NCBI GenBank assembly: GCA_002005505.1 | Contig: MVGU01001197.1 | Location: 99,501-163,500 of the forward strand | DNA from: Botryococcus braunii | Taxonomy: Eukaryota; Chlorophyta; Trebouxiophyceae | Reading direction: 5' to 3' | DNA length: 64,000 nt | Shown: one piece after another, positions 12,154 through 22,908 of the stretch | How positions within the stretch are numbered: position 1 is the first letter of the stretch | How the letters are laid out: every line of letters starts with the position of its first letter | The notes under the pieces: generated by a model | Seen by the model: the letters and a program-made list of their open reading frames with translations, nothing else | The model's database searches: none | What the model was told of the DNA's origin: nothing | Position numbers and translations under genes: made by a program

Positions 12154-13194
12154 ATGTCTCGCAATCCTCGTTCGGGGTCTCGAGCCCGTGCACCTAGCCC
12201 AGGTCGTGTTGACCCAGATCCTCCTGTAGATCCCTCTGTTGATGAGGATATAGATCTTTCGGATGTAGATCCAGCTCTCATGATTAGGCATTTGGTCTCT
12301 ATCGGTGCTCTACCCGCAGAGGTTGCTGCGGCAGGATCTAGTGTTCCGTCGATTGCTCCACCTGATGCCACGACCCAGAACCTCTTGGATGGATTTGAAG
12401 AAATCATTCAGCGGGCTTTAGCGCAGCCTGTTCCTGTTGTCACGACTCAGCCTATGCCAACGGCTACTGCGGCATCGGCTTCCGTCTCTTCGGGTTCAGG
12501 GAAGCCCTCCCTGAAGTTTCCTGATCCACCTGTATTTGAAGGGGATGCAATGAAGCTTGATCCTTGGCTAATGCAGTGCGAAATGTACTTGAGGGCATAT
12601 GGGATAGATCTCGCATCTACTCGTGCAGTGGAAGTCGCATCGATGTTTCTGAGGGGCAAGGCTCTTGATTGGTGGACAGGGCAATTTCATCTGATTGCTT
12701 CTGGCAGTTTGTCAGCCTATGGGACGTGGGGTGATTTTGTGTCAGCTCTGACAGTGGCATTTAGGCCTGTAGAGTTGCACAAACGGTACCTGGAGCAGCT
12801 GCTCAATCTTTCGCAGGGCAAACAGGATATGAGAACATATATTGCTACGTTTAATGCTTTACGTGCAAAGGTTCCAAGTGCATTTGCTGAGGACACTCTG
12901 TGCCACTTGTTTTTGCAGGGCTGCAGGGCAGATTTGCAAAAACCCATCTCGCTACAGTATCCCAAGACACTTGTGGACCTTTTCAAGCATGCAGTAACTA
13001 TTTCAGATATCCCCAGTCACTCCAGGACGCCGCACCAACCTCCAAAAGGCCCAAGCGACTCCAAGAGCCCTGGTACTTCCAAACCTGCCACGCAGACTTG
13101 CACGCATTGTGGCAAGCCTGGGCACGCAGCTGAGCGGTGCTTCCAATTGCACCCAGAGCTCAGAAAGCAACGTCACAAATCAAACACCACTTGA
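12154..13194 (+). CDS. Gypsy E Gag
   Basis: I chose ATG 12154 (MSRNPRSGSR), 346 residues; an in-frame upstream ATG at 12112 would add 14 hydrophobic residues. The N-terminus is Pro/Asp-rich and disordered. The middle (about 130-290) is a Ty3-type capsid domain (P-x-x-F-E-G-D-x-x-x-L-D-x-W-L). Near the C-terminus is one zinc knuckle C-T-H-C-G-K-P-G-H-A-A-E-R-C (about 316-329). It should form the virus-like particle and package RNA. The stop is TGA 13192-13194, and no ATG lies between it and the pol ATG 46 nt later. Confidence 0.92.
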   Translation: MSRNPRSGSRARAPSPGRVDPDPPVDPSVDEDIDLSDVDPALMIRHLVSIGALPAEVAAAGSSVPSIAPPDATTQNLLDGFEEIIQRALAQPVPVVTTQPMPTATAASASVSSGSGKPSLKFPDPPVFEGDAMKLDPWLMQCEMYLRAYGIDLASTRAVEVASMFLRGKALDWWTGQFHLIASGSLSAYGTWGDFVSALTVAFRPVELHKRYLEQLLNLSQGKQDMRTYIATFNALRAKVPSAFAEDTLCHLFLQGCRADLQKPISLQYPKTLVDLFKHAVTISDIPSHSRTPHQPPKGPSDSKSPGTSKPATQTCTHCGKPGHAAERCFQLHPELRKQRHKSNTT

Positions 13195-13240
13195 TTTGGT
13201 GTTCTTCTTTGGTATTGCAACAGTGTGAGACCTGCCTCAG

Positions 13241-16200
13241 ATGTCTGCCAACTGTCCCGTTACTCAGTATGGGATTCCTATCGTGTATGGACTTGGTACT
13301 CTGCAGGATTTCTTTCACAGTTGTTGCCATTCTTTTATGACCCATTATGTGGATGGGCATGGTATATGTAGAGAGTTTCAGACATCCCCCCATGCCAGTG
13401 ACCTAGCTAGTCCTGTGTGCATGTTTAAGAGAGATGCAGCTCCTCACCTTCCTTCTAGTGATGCTCATGTTGTCTTGTTTGTTGATAGTAGTAACAGGGA
13501 GTGTACTGTTAGCCAGCTTGTGTCACAACTATTGCCAGGGACAAGATTGACAGTGTTCTCTTGTCAAGGCAGCTGTGAACAGGTGCTGGAAGGGACTACA
13601 CAACAACAGTCTCATGATTTATTACTCTCGGCTTTTGTTTTGGATGCACTGGGTCTTACTTCCACCTTTATGTGCACACCCCACTGCAGTTCCAATACAG
13701 GCTTGCCCTTGTTTCGTTGCCTGGTTCAGACTGGTTGTCTTAGTGTGAAGAAGAAACCCCTGCCCGCAACTTCTTTTGACTCTTTTGTACAGTTAAACAC
13801 TAGCCAGACTGTGAATGGTCCTGATCTTTCCTCTACGTGCATTGAATTTGAGGGAATTCTTGCTGATAGACCTGTCAGGATTTTGTTGGACAGTGGGGCC
13901 TCTGCAAATTTTATTGATAATAAACTTGTGCAGGAGCTTGCCCTTCCCACTGCTTCTTTAAGTTCACATGTTGCTATTCGTGTTGCTGATGGTAGGACCT
14001 CTATAGTAGAGAGTAGTGTGGCAATTGACCTGACTGTGGGGTCTCTGGATTTTGGAGTCACCTGTCTCCCCACAGAGTTGGCATACTATGACCTTGTTTT
14101 AGGGAAACCTTGGTTGACTATGTTTAATCCGGTTGTAAATTGGAAGCTAAATGCAGTGTCATTGATTCATGCTGATAGGACACATGTACTTGTGGGCTGC
14201 CAAAGGTCAGGTGTACCTGCGTATGTGATCTCCTCCATAGAAGTGGAAGAGTTGGTCCAGTTGGGTGAACCAATGTATCTGATTCAGCTTAATGCAGTGA
14301 CCGAACCCTCCTTAGATACTAATACATATAACGTGCCAGAGTTAGAGCAGCTTTTGCAGGAATTTAAAGATGTCCTTTCAGGACTGCCTCAGGGCCTGCC
14401 TCCCTCTCGTGCTGGAGACCACTATATTAGATTGGAGCCGGGCGCAGTTCCTCCAGCCTCCCGCATTTATCCACTGTCCGGAGCCCAGCTTGCTGAACTT
14501 CGTGCACAGTTGCAGGAGCTCCTAGAGAGGGGCTTCATCCGCCCATCGACTTCCCCTTTTGGTGCACCTATCCTGTTCGTCCCGAAGAAGGATGGTGGTT
14601 GGCGTTTGTGTATTGACTATAGAGCCTTGAACAGGGTTACAGTGAGAAATCAACACCCTTTACCTAGGATTGATGAAATGTTTGAGCAGTTGCATGGAAG
14701 TTGTGTGTTTTCTAAGCTTGACCTTGCCTCTGGCTACCACCAGATTCGTATGCATGAGGATAGTATAGAAAAGACTGCTTTTAAAACCCGTTATGGTCAT
14801 TATGAGTTCACTGTCATGCCTTTTGGGTTAACTAATGCTCCTGCCACTTTTCAATCTGTTATGAATACTATCCTGGCTCCCTTTCTGGATAGGTTTGTGT
14901 TGGTTTACCTAGATGACATCCTGATATATTCTAAGTCTGTTGAAGAACACATGGAGCACTTACGTATTATCCTGTCAGTGCTTAGGGAACATAAATTCTA
15001 TTGTAAAAGATCTAAATGTGAGTTTGTTTCTAAGCAGGTGGAATACTTGGGACACTTGTTGACACCCCAAGGGATTATGGTGGATCCGAGGAAGGTTGCA
15101 GCCATCCGGGACTGGCCCACTCCCTTGAATGTGTCACAGTTGAGAGGTTTCTTAGGCTTGACTCAATACTATGACACATTTATGGATCATTTTGCACATG
15201 TTGCTTATCCTCTTACTGAGTTGCTCAAAAAGGATGTGCCATGGACTTGGGAGGGACCCCAAGCCCAAGCCTTCATTGCTTTGAAGGATCTTGTGTCCTC
15301 TCCTCCATGTTTGTTAATGCCAGACTTAGACAAACCTTTTGTTGTGCATGTAGATGCCTCAGGCTTTGCTGTGGGTGCTGTTTTGCAGCAGGATCAAGGC
15401 CAGGGACTGCAGCCCGTCGCCTTCGAGTCCAGGAAACTCCAGCCCCCTGAGAGAAAATTGGCCCCGTATGACAGAGAATTATTGGCTCTTGTTCATGCTT
15501 TGCTTAAATGGAAACATTTGTTGCTGGGAGCTAAATTTACAGTTCACACTGATCAGCAGGCTTTAAAGTACTTACTGACTGCTCCTGTTAGGACTAGTAG
15601 GCAGGAACGTTGGCTCACTGAGATTATGAGGTTTATGCCTGATATAAAGTATGTTAAAGGCACTGATAATGTGGTTGCAGATGCCTTGTCTAGGCGTGTT
15701 GACCTTGCAGTGATGCATGTCTCCTCTGTTGCTGTCTCTTCTCTCTTACAAGAGATTGCCTTGCTTTGTGTTTCTGATCCCACAGTTGCTAAACTTGTGG
15801 ATGAAGGTGTTTTGGTATTGAGGGACTCTGTACCTTATTCTGTGCAATCAGGGAAGGTCTATGTACCTGATGCATTGAGAGAAAAGGTGCTGAGAGAGTG
15901 CCATACCACACCCTTTTCTGGCCATCTTGGTATTAACAAGATGTATGAGCTAGTGTGCAGGGAGTTTTGGTGGCCACGTCTCAGCTCATCAGTCAGGGAC
16001 TTTTGCAGGTCTTGTGACACCTGCCAGCGCACTAAAGGAACTGGAGCCGTACCTTATGGTTTGCTTCAGCCACTGCCCATTCCAGATGGACCTTGGCAGA
16101 GCGTTTCCCTTGATTTAGTGACTGATTTACCTGTCTGTTGTGGGTTTGACTCTATTGTGGTATTTGTGGATAGGTTTTCTAAGTTGTGTGTCTTGGCTGC

Positions 16201-17146
16201 ATGCACTAAAACCATCACTGCACCTCAACTTGCACAACTGTTTATATACAGGGTCTTTGTGAGATTTGGAATGCCTACCTCCATTGTGAGTGATAGAGAT
16301 CCGAGGTTCACTAGCCATTTTTGGAAGGCCTTTGTTAAATTATTGGGTACTGAGATTGCTATGTCTACTGCTTACCACCCTCAGACAGACGGGCAGACAG
16401 AGAGAATGAATCGGACCATGGAAGACATGTTAAGAGGGTTTGTGGGGCCGAGACAGGATGACTGGTGCAAGTATTTAAGCATGGTGGAGTTTGCTTACAA
16501 TAACTCTCTCCAGGCTTCCACACTGCAGACACCCTTCTTCCTGAATCACGGGCGCCATCCCCTTACTCCCTTGTCTTCTGCTGTTCCTTCACGTTCTGCA
16601 AATCCTGCTGTGTCTGAGTGGGTTGAGGGGCTGCAGACTGCCTTGAAAAGTGCCAAGTCTAATCTTGCCTCTGCACAGCAACGGCAGAAGTCTTATGCAG
16701 ATAGAAAGAGACGAGACCACCCTTTCAAGGTGGGGGACCAGGTGTTGCTGGCTGCAAGGAAGAACCAGCTTTCACCTGGGCTCTCCTCAAAACTATCAGA
16801 TAAGTATTTTGGGCCCTTTACTATTGCTGCAGCAGTTGGTACTCGTGCTTTTAGACTTATCTTGCCTGAGACTGTGAACATTCATCCTGTGTTTCATGTT
16901 TCCCAGCTGAAACCTTATGTGTCTTCATCTGTACCAGTGACTGTTACTTCACCACCTCCTTTGTATGCAGATAAGCGTGGCGGCGTTTATGAAGTTGAGG
17001 CCATCATTGCTAAAAAGAGGGTTGGAAAGACTTGGCGGTACTTGGTCAAATGGATGGGCTATGATGAGACTGAGAACACTTGGGAGCCCCTTGCCCATGT
17101 TCGCCACTTGGCAGACGACGTGGCAGCTGCCCCAGTCCTTTCTTAA
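13241..17146 (+). CDS. Gypsy E Pol with chromodomain
   Basis: This is an uninterrupted 1301-residue ORF. Approximate order: unassigned leader 1-200; protease L-L-D-S-G-A-S (about 216); RT with Y-L-D-D-I-L-I-Y-S (about 555); RNase H with H-V-D-A-S and T-D-Q (700-800); integrase H...H...C..C (880-930) and D,D-E core (D-R-D-P-R-F-T and Q-T-D-G-Q-T-E-R, 1018-1055); GPF-type module (G-P-F-T-I); chromodomain Y-E-V-E-A...Y-L-V-K-W-M-G-Y...T-W-E-P (1247-1290). It lies in the +1 frame relative to gag. A TGA in its own frame at 13226-13228 excludes frameshifting from gag, so reinitiation at 13241, the first ATG after the gag stop, is the simplest route. Confidence 0.94.
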   Translation: MSANCPVTQYGIPIVYGLGTLQDFFHSCCHSFMTHYVDGHGICREFQTSPHASDLASPVCMFKRDAAPHLPSSDAHVVLFVDSSNRECTVSQLVSQLLPGTRLTVFSCQGSCEQVLEGTTQQQSHDLLLSAFVLDALGLTSTFMCTPHCSSNTGLPLFRCLVQTGCLSVKKKPLPATSFDSFVQLNTSQTVNGPDLSSTCIEFEGILADRPVRILLDSGASANFIDNKLVQELALPTASLSSHVAIRVADGRTSIVESSVAIDLTVGSLDFGVTCLPTELAYYDLVLGKPWLTMFNPVVNWKLNAVSLIHADRTHVLVGCQRSGVPAYVISSIEVEELVQLGEPMYLIQLNAVTEPSLDTNTYNVPELEQLLQEFKDVLSGLPQGLPPSRAGDHYIRLEPGAVPPASRIYPLSGAQLAELRAQLQELLERGFIRPSTSPFGAPILFVPKKDGGWRLCIDYRALNRVTVRNQHPLPRIDEMFEQLHGSCVFSKLDLASGYHQIRMHEDSIEKTAFKTRYGHYEFTVMPFGLTNAPATFQSVMNTILAPFLDRFVLVYLDDILIYSKSVEEHMEHLRIILSVLREHKFYCKRSKCEFVSKQVEYLGHLLTPQGIMVDPRKVAAIRDWPTPLNVSQLRGFLGLTQYYDTFMDHFAHVAYPLTELLKKDVPWTWEGPQAQAFIALKDLVSSPPCLLMPDLDKPFVVHVDASGFAVGAVLQQDQGQGLQPVAFESRKLQPPERKLAPYDRELLALVHALLKWKHLLLGAKFTVHTDQQALKYLLTAPVRTSRQERWLTEIMRFMPDIKYVKGTDNVVADALSRRVDLAVMHVSSVAVSSLLQEIALLCVSDPTVAKLVDEGVLVLRDSVPYSVQSGKVYVPDALREKVLRECHTTPFSGHLGINKMYELVCREFWWPRLSSSVRDFCRSCDTCQRTKGTGAVPYGLLQPLPIPDGPWQSVSLDLVTDLPVCCGFDSIVVFVDRFSKLCVLAACTKTITAPQLAQLFIYRVFVRFGMPTSIVSDRDPRFTSHFWKAFVKLLGTEIAMSTAYHPQTDGQTERMNRTMEDMLRGFVGPRQDDWCKYLSMVEFAYNNSLQASTLQTPFFLNHGRHPLTPLSSAVPSRSANPAVSEWVEGLQTALKSAKSNLASAQQRQKSYADRKRRDHPFKVGDQVLLAARKNQLSPGLSSKLSDKYFGPFTIAAAVGTRAFRLILPETVNIHPVFHVSQLKPYVSSSVPVTVTSPPPLYADKRGGVYEVEAIIAKKRVGKTWRYLVKWMGYDETENTWEPLAHVRHLADDVAAAPVLS

Positions 17147-17901
17147 GTCCCACTTGCGGGCATCCCTTGTTGAGCCACTTGCGGCCTTGAGACTTTTCCA
17201 GCCATTTGCGGCTGATGACCCTTGGACTTCGCCAGCCAGCTTGGATCTGGGAGGGAGGGAGGGTGGAAGGGTCTGGGAGGGAGAGGGATCATGAATTGGG
17301 ACTTGCATGCATGTCTCTTGTTCATATGCTTTGCATGGGTTATGTTTCCTTGACCCACGGCTCCATTTTGTGATGCACTTGCTGTGGCAGTGTAGCTGCA
17401 AATTGTAGTTCCGTGTCTGCATGACTTGCTTTAGTATCTTACCCATGAGATACACTATGTGGTAGTTAGCTGTGTATGGCTTGCTGCTCTAGACAATATG
17501 CCTTATGCCTGTGCTGGAAAGCCACCTCAAGCGAAGGTTACACTGCAGTGCAGGGTAACTGGACCTAAGGTTTGGACAAGTGCTAGTCTATTGACTCACC
17601 CTAATTGTTTCATCACTGGTGTGAGTGCTGTCTAGAGAGTTCGTCCCCTAGGTTAGAGGATCCGCCTTGTAGACGATAGTCCTTAGAATGTTAAGGTGTT
17701 CGGGCATTGAGCAGATGAGTCCCTCGTCTGTGTCGTGCTAACTTGCTTTGTGGACTTCATCCTCTGACTTGCTGGTTTGGTAACTATAGGAGGTGTGATT
17801 ATCTATAGTTACAGTAAGCAGGGTTCGTGATACCCCTGTCTTACGTTTGTGGCTCCATTGCCATAAACACCATCTCATAGCTTATGCCAAGGGGGAGGGC
17901 A
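17147..17901 (+). other. 3' untranslated region of gypsy E with polypurine tract
   Basis: No credible gene is visible. Bases 17497-17901 are shared with fragment G (5240-5664), so this block is a conserved part of the family. It ends with the polypurine tract that primes plus-strand synthesis. Confidence 0.8.
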
Positions 17902-18156
17902 TGTAGCATTTCCTAGGGTATAATGCTCTAGTATGGTCCTTGGCATTGCTCATTGACTTGCCATGTGATCTGGGTTCGCAGTACAACCTCGCTCAGGTAG
18001 TTCGCTCGGTTGCCCGACTACGCGTCTGAGGCAGTACAGTATAATTCAACCCACCCTGGGTTTAAGAGTGGGCTTGCGAATCAATCATGTAACACTCTTT
18101 CCAAGCACACCACAAATTGTCTGATTCCTAAACCTCTTCCGCTAAGCTATACTACA
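17902..18156 (+). repeat. 3' LTR of gypsy E
   Basis: It is 255 bp and follows the purine tract AAGGGGGAGGGCA (17889-17901). ACAGG follows as the TSD. Confidence 0.96.
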
Positions 18157-18161
18157 ACAGG

Positions 18162-18189
18162 GAAAGCCGATTGCCCATAACCTTTCACA
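18162..18189 (+). repeat. 5' LTR of copia C, last 28 bp
   Basis: These bases follow the TSD copy ACAGG of gypsy E and end CTTTCACA. The primer site GGTTATGGGCCCAC follows directly at 18190-18203, folding back on CCCATAACC in the LTR end. Confidence 0.92.
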
Positions 18190-18579
18190 GGTTATGGGCC
18201 CACGCCCTTCCAGCTGAGCGAAGTAAAAGCAGGAGTGAAGGTCGTCTACGGATGGGTCAGACGTAAGCGTCAACAAAGGAGCTCGAGCATGGCGCAGCGG
18301 CGCAAGGGAACTCGAGTGTACCAGGACCATTATCTTACTCACAGTTTACCTTTCTGGGAAATTCATGATTGAAGTTTTAGCTGTGCTTTATCACTCATCG
18401 ACGTTGTCTAGAAGCACTGAATGAGTCGGGCCGGACTCCGGCGCAAACTTCTGAGGGGAACATGTCTGCTACTACTGTGCAAGACTGGCTGGTAAATTTC
18501 CATGACATGGAGGGAATTGTAGGGTATTGCTGCATTCCAGAAGTTTATGAGTAAGTTTGGTTGGTGAAGTGACAATAGT

Positions 18580-19130
18580 ATGACAAAAAGGGGCAAAGAA
18601 AAGGAAAGTAGCAGTGAAACAGCAATGTCTCAACCTGGAGAAGTCAGTGGGGCCACTCCAGGGCAGTCTATGACCGGGACACAATCAGCCACTGCAGAAC
18701 CAAAGGTGGAGATTGACAAGGCAGCCTACATCCCCAATACCTCTAATCCAAAGATGACCGTCATGCTTGATGATGGAGGGCGCAATTTTGAATTTTGGTA
18801 TGAAGCTTTGGAGGCGTGCCAATGCCAGGGTCGGTGGAGAACTCAGCCATCAAGTAGTGGCTGATCCAGTCAGTTCCAGTCATCTGGCATTCTCAGATCT
18901 CATGCCACAAAGCAGCGTTCGACTTCATCACGTGGGTGAAGAACAGTCACACTGGAGGGAGCAACCAAGACATCAACCTTGAGTGGTACAAGGAAATGGA
19001 GCAGGGCATTAAGAAAGGGGAGACACTCAAGGTCTACCTCTACAGAATGATGGATCTGGCTAGAAGTCTCAGAAACAACGCGTTCATCCTCTTGGACCAC
19101 AATGTTGGGGAGCTGATGGTGAAGGGCCTG
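18580..19130 (+). pseudogene. Copia C Gag, N-terminal block
   Basis: It begins at ATG 18580 like B. After the codons for FEFWYE a 37-bp deletion (near 18818), flanked by short TTGGAG repeats, shifts the frame. The capsid-like region then continues recognisably in another frame to the D insertion point at 19130. The remainder of Gag resumes at 24153. Confidence 0.9.
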
Positions 19131-19828
19131 TGTTGAGTTGTGAACATACATTATAGAATGCCTTGTGCTTTAGGTGATCTTCAAATTTACATTATTAGGA
19201 TACGGGTCCACTATCCACATAAGGTACCTCGAGACACGTTCGGATGAGGTCTATTTCGAACATAAGGTACATTGTGATCGTGATCACACGTTTGTGATCG
19301 AACTCTTAAGGCTGCTGTCGTCGCTTAGTCGGCCAACTGGTTTGGAAAGATGCTGGGCATTCTTGATGCTAGTCTTGTCCATTGAGTTAGATGTGCAATA
19401 TAGCAGACAGTCGTCCGGACTGGAGCTTGAGGCACCTACTTTAACGACCTGTCTTCCTGTTTACAGGTGCGACGAAGCAGTGTGTGGTGTGTAAGATGTG
19501 CATGTGTGATTGTTGAAGTGTGAGTGAACCATCTTAGTGTACAATCAAGCCACCCAGACAGTTAAGGGACGGATGCTTGATTGAGTATAGGAAGGTACTC
19601 GTTCTTAGCCGTCAGGAGCTTATCCGTGGTTGTTGATCCTAATGCTCACTGTCAGATCATCGTGTAACCAACTGGTTTGGAAAGATGCTGGGCATTCTTG
19701 ATGCTAGTCTTGTCCATTGAGTTAGATGTGCAATATAGCAGAAAGTCGTCCGGACTGGAGCTTGAGGCACCTACTTTAACGACATGTCTGCATGTTTACA
19801 GGTGATGCCGAATGCCCATAACCTAACA
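19131..19828 (+). repeat. 5' LTR of copia D
   Basis: It runs TGTTGAGTTG to CCTAACA. It carries the same two-copy internal direct repeat as the B/C LTRs (starts near 19338 and 19670). Confidence 0.93.
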
Positions 19829-19842
19829 GGTTATGGGCCCAC
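19829..19842 (+). promoter_or_regulatory. Primer binding site of copia D
   Basis: GGTTATGGGCCCAC lies directly after the LTR. CCCATAACC in the LTR end can pair with it over nine bases with a five-base loop (TAACA). Confidence 0.8.
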
Positions 19843-20618
19843 CCAACTCTGGGTGCTGAGGACAAGCCGATATGTGGTTTTTGGGCAAGGCACTGGTGGC
19901 CAGCGGACACTACACAAGTCTACTCCAGTCCCACAGAGAGCGAGAGCCCCGCAGTTTTGTACCCCGCCTTCATGTCGCAGTATATGCTTCAGAATCCATT
20001 CGAATGGATTCTGAAATGCCAAGAAATCTTGGCAGTTTCATCCGCAAGGCGAGCTAGTGAATTCCCGGTTGGAAGGGGACGAGGCGGAAGACCACCTTGG
20101 GATGGAGGAGTGAAACTTTGAGTTCATATGGGAGGTTGTGTATGATTTGGGTCCTGAAGTTGTGAGTGTGTGGCTCAATGAGTTGAGAGAGGAAGTGATG
20201 CTCCTGTGTTACAGTAAGTGTAGTGGTTGAGAGGTGAACCAAAAAAATAGAAAGGCTTCTTTTAAAGTCTGTCACACAATTAAGGCTGGAGATCAAGGGG
20301 GTCAGACTTACAAAAGTAGTAATGAATGACCTCTACCCACTGACAGCAAGTGTGATACTCAGCAGGAAGTGGGTGGACCCTAGGGAGCCCCCACCCAGGT
20401 ATTGGTAGACACCATGAGCAACAGTGCAGGTACTGCAGCATGTGGATGGGCCTACATATGTGTTGTATGTGTATGCGTGTGTAAAGATGTCCATGAGCTG
20501 GGGCTTGAAAGACATTGATTGTGTGTGTGTAAACAGCCAGGAGTTGGTGCAATATGGTGGTAAGGGACTTTTGGTTCCCCAGTCCACTGAGCACATTCTT
20601 ATTGTGGTTTGCGCTGCT

Positions 20619-20790
20619 ACTCGCTGATGGCTAGTTCCTAATGTTGAGGGTGAGAAAGGCTGATCAGGTGTCGCGTTCGGACTCGCTGATGGCTAGTCCC
20701 TAATGTTGAGGGTGAGACAGGCTGATCAGGTGTCGCGTTCGGACTCGCTCATGGCTAGTCCCTAATGTTGAGGGTGAGAAATGCTAAATC
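20619..20790 (+). repeat. Tandem repeat, 62-bp unit, nearly three copies
   Basis: Units start at 20619, 20681 and 20743, each beginning ACTCGCT(G/C)ATGGCTAGT. The third is partial and diverged at its end. Confidence 0.9.
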
Positions 20791-21126
20791 GGGAGTCGTG
20801 TGCCTCATTGAACTGTCGTGCACTTGCGGAGTCAAGACCTCTTATCGGAACTGCTGTGTAATCAATGCCATGACTTGTCTTATGTGCCTGGCATTCCTTC
20901 CATGTTTTCCAGAGTGTGAAACTAGACATTGACTGGTTGTGTCTGGTCAATGATGTGTAGTCAATGCGATGTGTGGCTGATGTTGTGTGGCCAACGCAGT
21001 TTTCAAACCTTGAGTGGTCCTACATAGGGTCATATATGGGTCCAGTGTGGCTTGTGAGACCTCTCTATGTGTGTCTGTGTATGTGGTGTTGTGAAAATCC
21101 CTAAGAAAGGTATGTTGAGGTTTTTT

Positions 21127-21612
21127 GACCTGGTGTTGAAAGTTTTTGGGCTGACCAGGAGTGAGTTGTGGGTACCAGAAGATTACAATTGTATCGTTGC
21201 GCAATGCATGCGCTTCAAGCCCTGACCTACAGTCTGGCATGGACCATAGGGTAATTGACCCAAAATGTTCAAGGTGATATACATGAATGACCTGGTGTTG
21301 AAAGTTTTTGGGCTGACCAGGAGTGAGTTGTGGGTACCAGAAGATTACAATTTTATCGTTGCGCAATGCATGCGCTTCACGCCCTGACCTACTGTCTGGC
21401 ATGGACCATAGGGTAATTGACCCAGAATGTTTAAGGGGATATACATGAATGACCTGGTGTTGAAAGTTTTTGGGCTGACCAGGAGTGAGTTGTGGGTACC
21501 AGAAGATTACAATTTTATCGTTGCGCAATGCATGCGCTTCACGCCCTGACCTACTGTCTGGCATGGACCATAGGGTAATTGACCCAGAATGTTTAAGGTG
21601 ATATACATGAAT
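21127..21612. repeat. Tandem repeat, 162-bp unit, three copies
   Basis: Units start at 21127, 21289 and 21451 with GACCTGGTGTTGAAAG and are about 95% alike. The unit length equals 54 codons, so the minus strand stays open through all copies (21564-20947, 205 codons). I do not recognise the peptide. Confidence 0.92.
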
Positions 21613-22908
21613 GACTCTAGGAATGCAAAGAGGTGCAGTTGGGGTAGAAATAGCTGCAAGTTAGTCTTAATCCATGATGCGGGCTACACAATGGATATGA
21701 GTGTCAGATGGGCCAAATCATGAACACCAAAAATTCCCAACATGTAAAGCTAATTCTGATATGACATGGAAAAGAATTGGTTTCTGAGGACACTGAATTA
21801 ATTTGAAGAGTTTTGGGTTAATCTGTGACATAATGTGTGGTCAGGGGAAGCTCATCAGTTATCGTTGAGCGCGTGCGCGCGTTGCGTTTTTCGCGCATTT
21901 GGATGTTGAGTAGCCTAATATCTAGTAGTGATGATGAAAAGGATCTACTGTGCTTAACATGAGGTTACTGATAGGTAACTGTGATGACCTTAGCTCCTCA
22001 AGCAGAGGATGGTGATATTTGACCCAACACACGTAAGCGTTGGTGACTTTGTAAGTCATGCGTATTGTTGCAGCAACGCCCTTAGAGACTGATCATAGTA
22101 CTGATGGTGTATAGATAAGACTTTTTGTAAGGGTTATTTGTATAAATAGGGTAGAGGTGAGCTACCATCATTGTGACCAATACAAGTCAGCTTTGGGTGG
22201 TAGAATTGTCAGTTACAGACAATTCAATCCTAAGGCCTTGATGCATCCGTGCACCCTCACGTTAGAAAGCTAGACCGGGATAGCCGTTAAAATCAATGAA
22301 AGCTAGAGAGAGTTCTTAGAGATAGCCACAGAGCAAAGTTTGGGAGTTGTGGCCATATGTGAGAAATCTTGAAAAATTCCAGATGAAAGTTGTTGATATC
22401 CAGACTCTAGGTTATATAACATGAAACATAGTTGTTACGGTGTAACGCTGCACGTCGCTTGTAACGGTGTCTGTTTAGTCTTGATGCTTCAAATCCTTAA
22501 CCAAATAAAATTATAGAGGTTGGAGAAATATAATTTGGTCGAAAAACCGTGAAACATGTAATAGCACTTCCAGCGGAAGCAATGTGACTTAGGGTAAGAC
22601 AACTTGAAAGTACTCAAGCAGTAAGTCCTGGGTCATGTTGGTTGTGCAAGTATTGGCCTCCATATGGTGAAAGAAAGGGAACTCACACAGGAAATCACGG
22701 TCGCAACTAGTGTCGATGTCGCGCCGCGGACAAAAGGGTCAGATGAAATGTATGGGGGGCTTTGAAAGTGAGGGGATGGATTTTGAGTTTACATGTATAT
22801 TTAGCTGTCATGATCATCATGACGGGTACGTATTAAATTCATGTCGGCATTTGAACACTTCGAGGAGACTAGTCTTCAATTGTTGTCAGAGGTATTACTA
22901 AGGTATAC

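Larger units (their letters stand above)
11831..18156 (+). mobile_element. Gypsy E: complete, apparently intact chromovirus
   Basis: The element is 6326 bp with two 255-bp LTRs that look identical, TSD ACAGG (11826-11830 / 18157-18161), primer site, gag, pol and polypurine tract. It is inserted in the 5' LTR of copia C. Intact ORFs and matching LTRs mean a recent insertion. A solo LTR (59351-59605) and the fragment G belong to the same family. Confidence 0.96.
19843..22868 (+). other. Internal region of copia D without recognisable genes
   Basis: I see no gag, protease or integrase motif on either strand. The stretch holds a 62-bp triplication, a 162-bp triplication and a TATA-like box TATAAATAG at 22141-22149. 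The origin of 21613-22868 is unknown; it may be captured host DNA or a decayed nested insertion whose ends I could not find. Confidence 0.6.

Noticed and set aside
18018..18274. Open frames inside CA/TG microsatellites at 58019-58471 and 61767-62417 (coordinates of this entry mark only an LTR ORF of the same low value)
   Set aside because: Thr-His or Cys-Val repeats from dinucleotide arrays, open in all frames, no gene evidence.
21127..21612. CRISPR-like array
   Set aside because: Units are directly abutting 162-bp tandem repeats without spacers, in a eukaryotic element.
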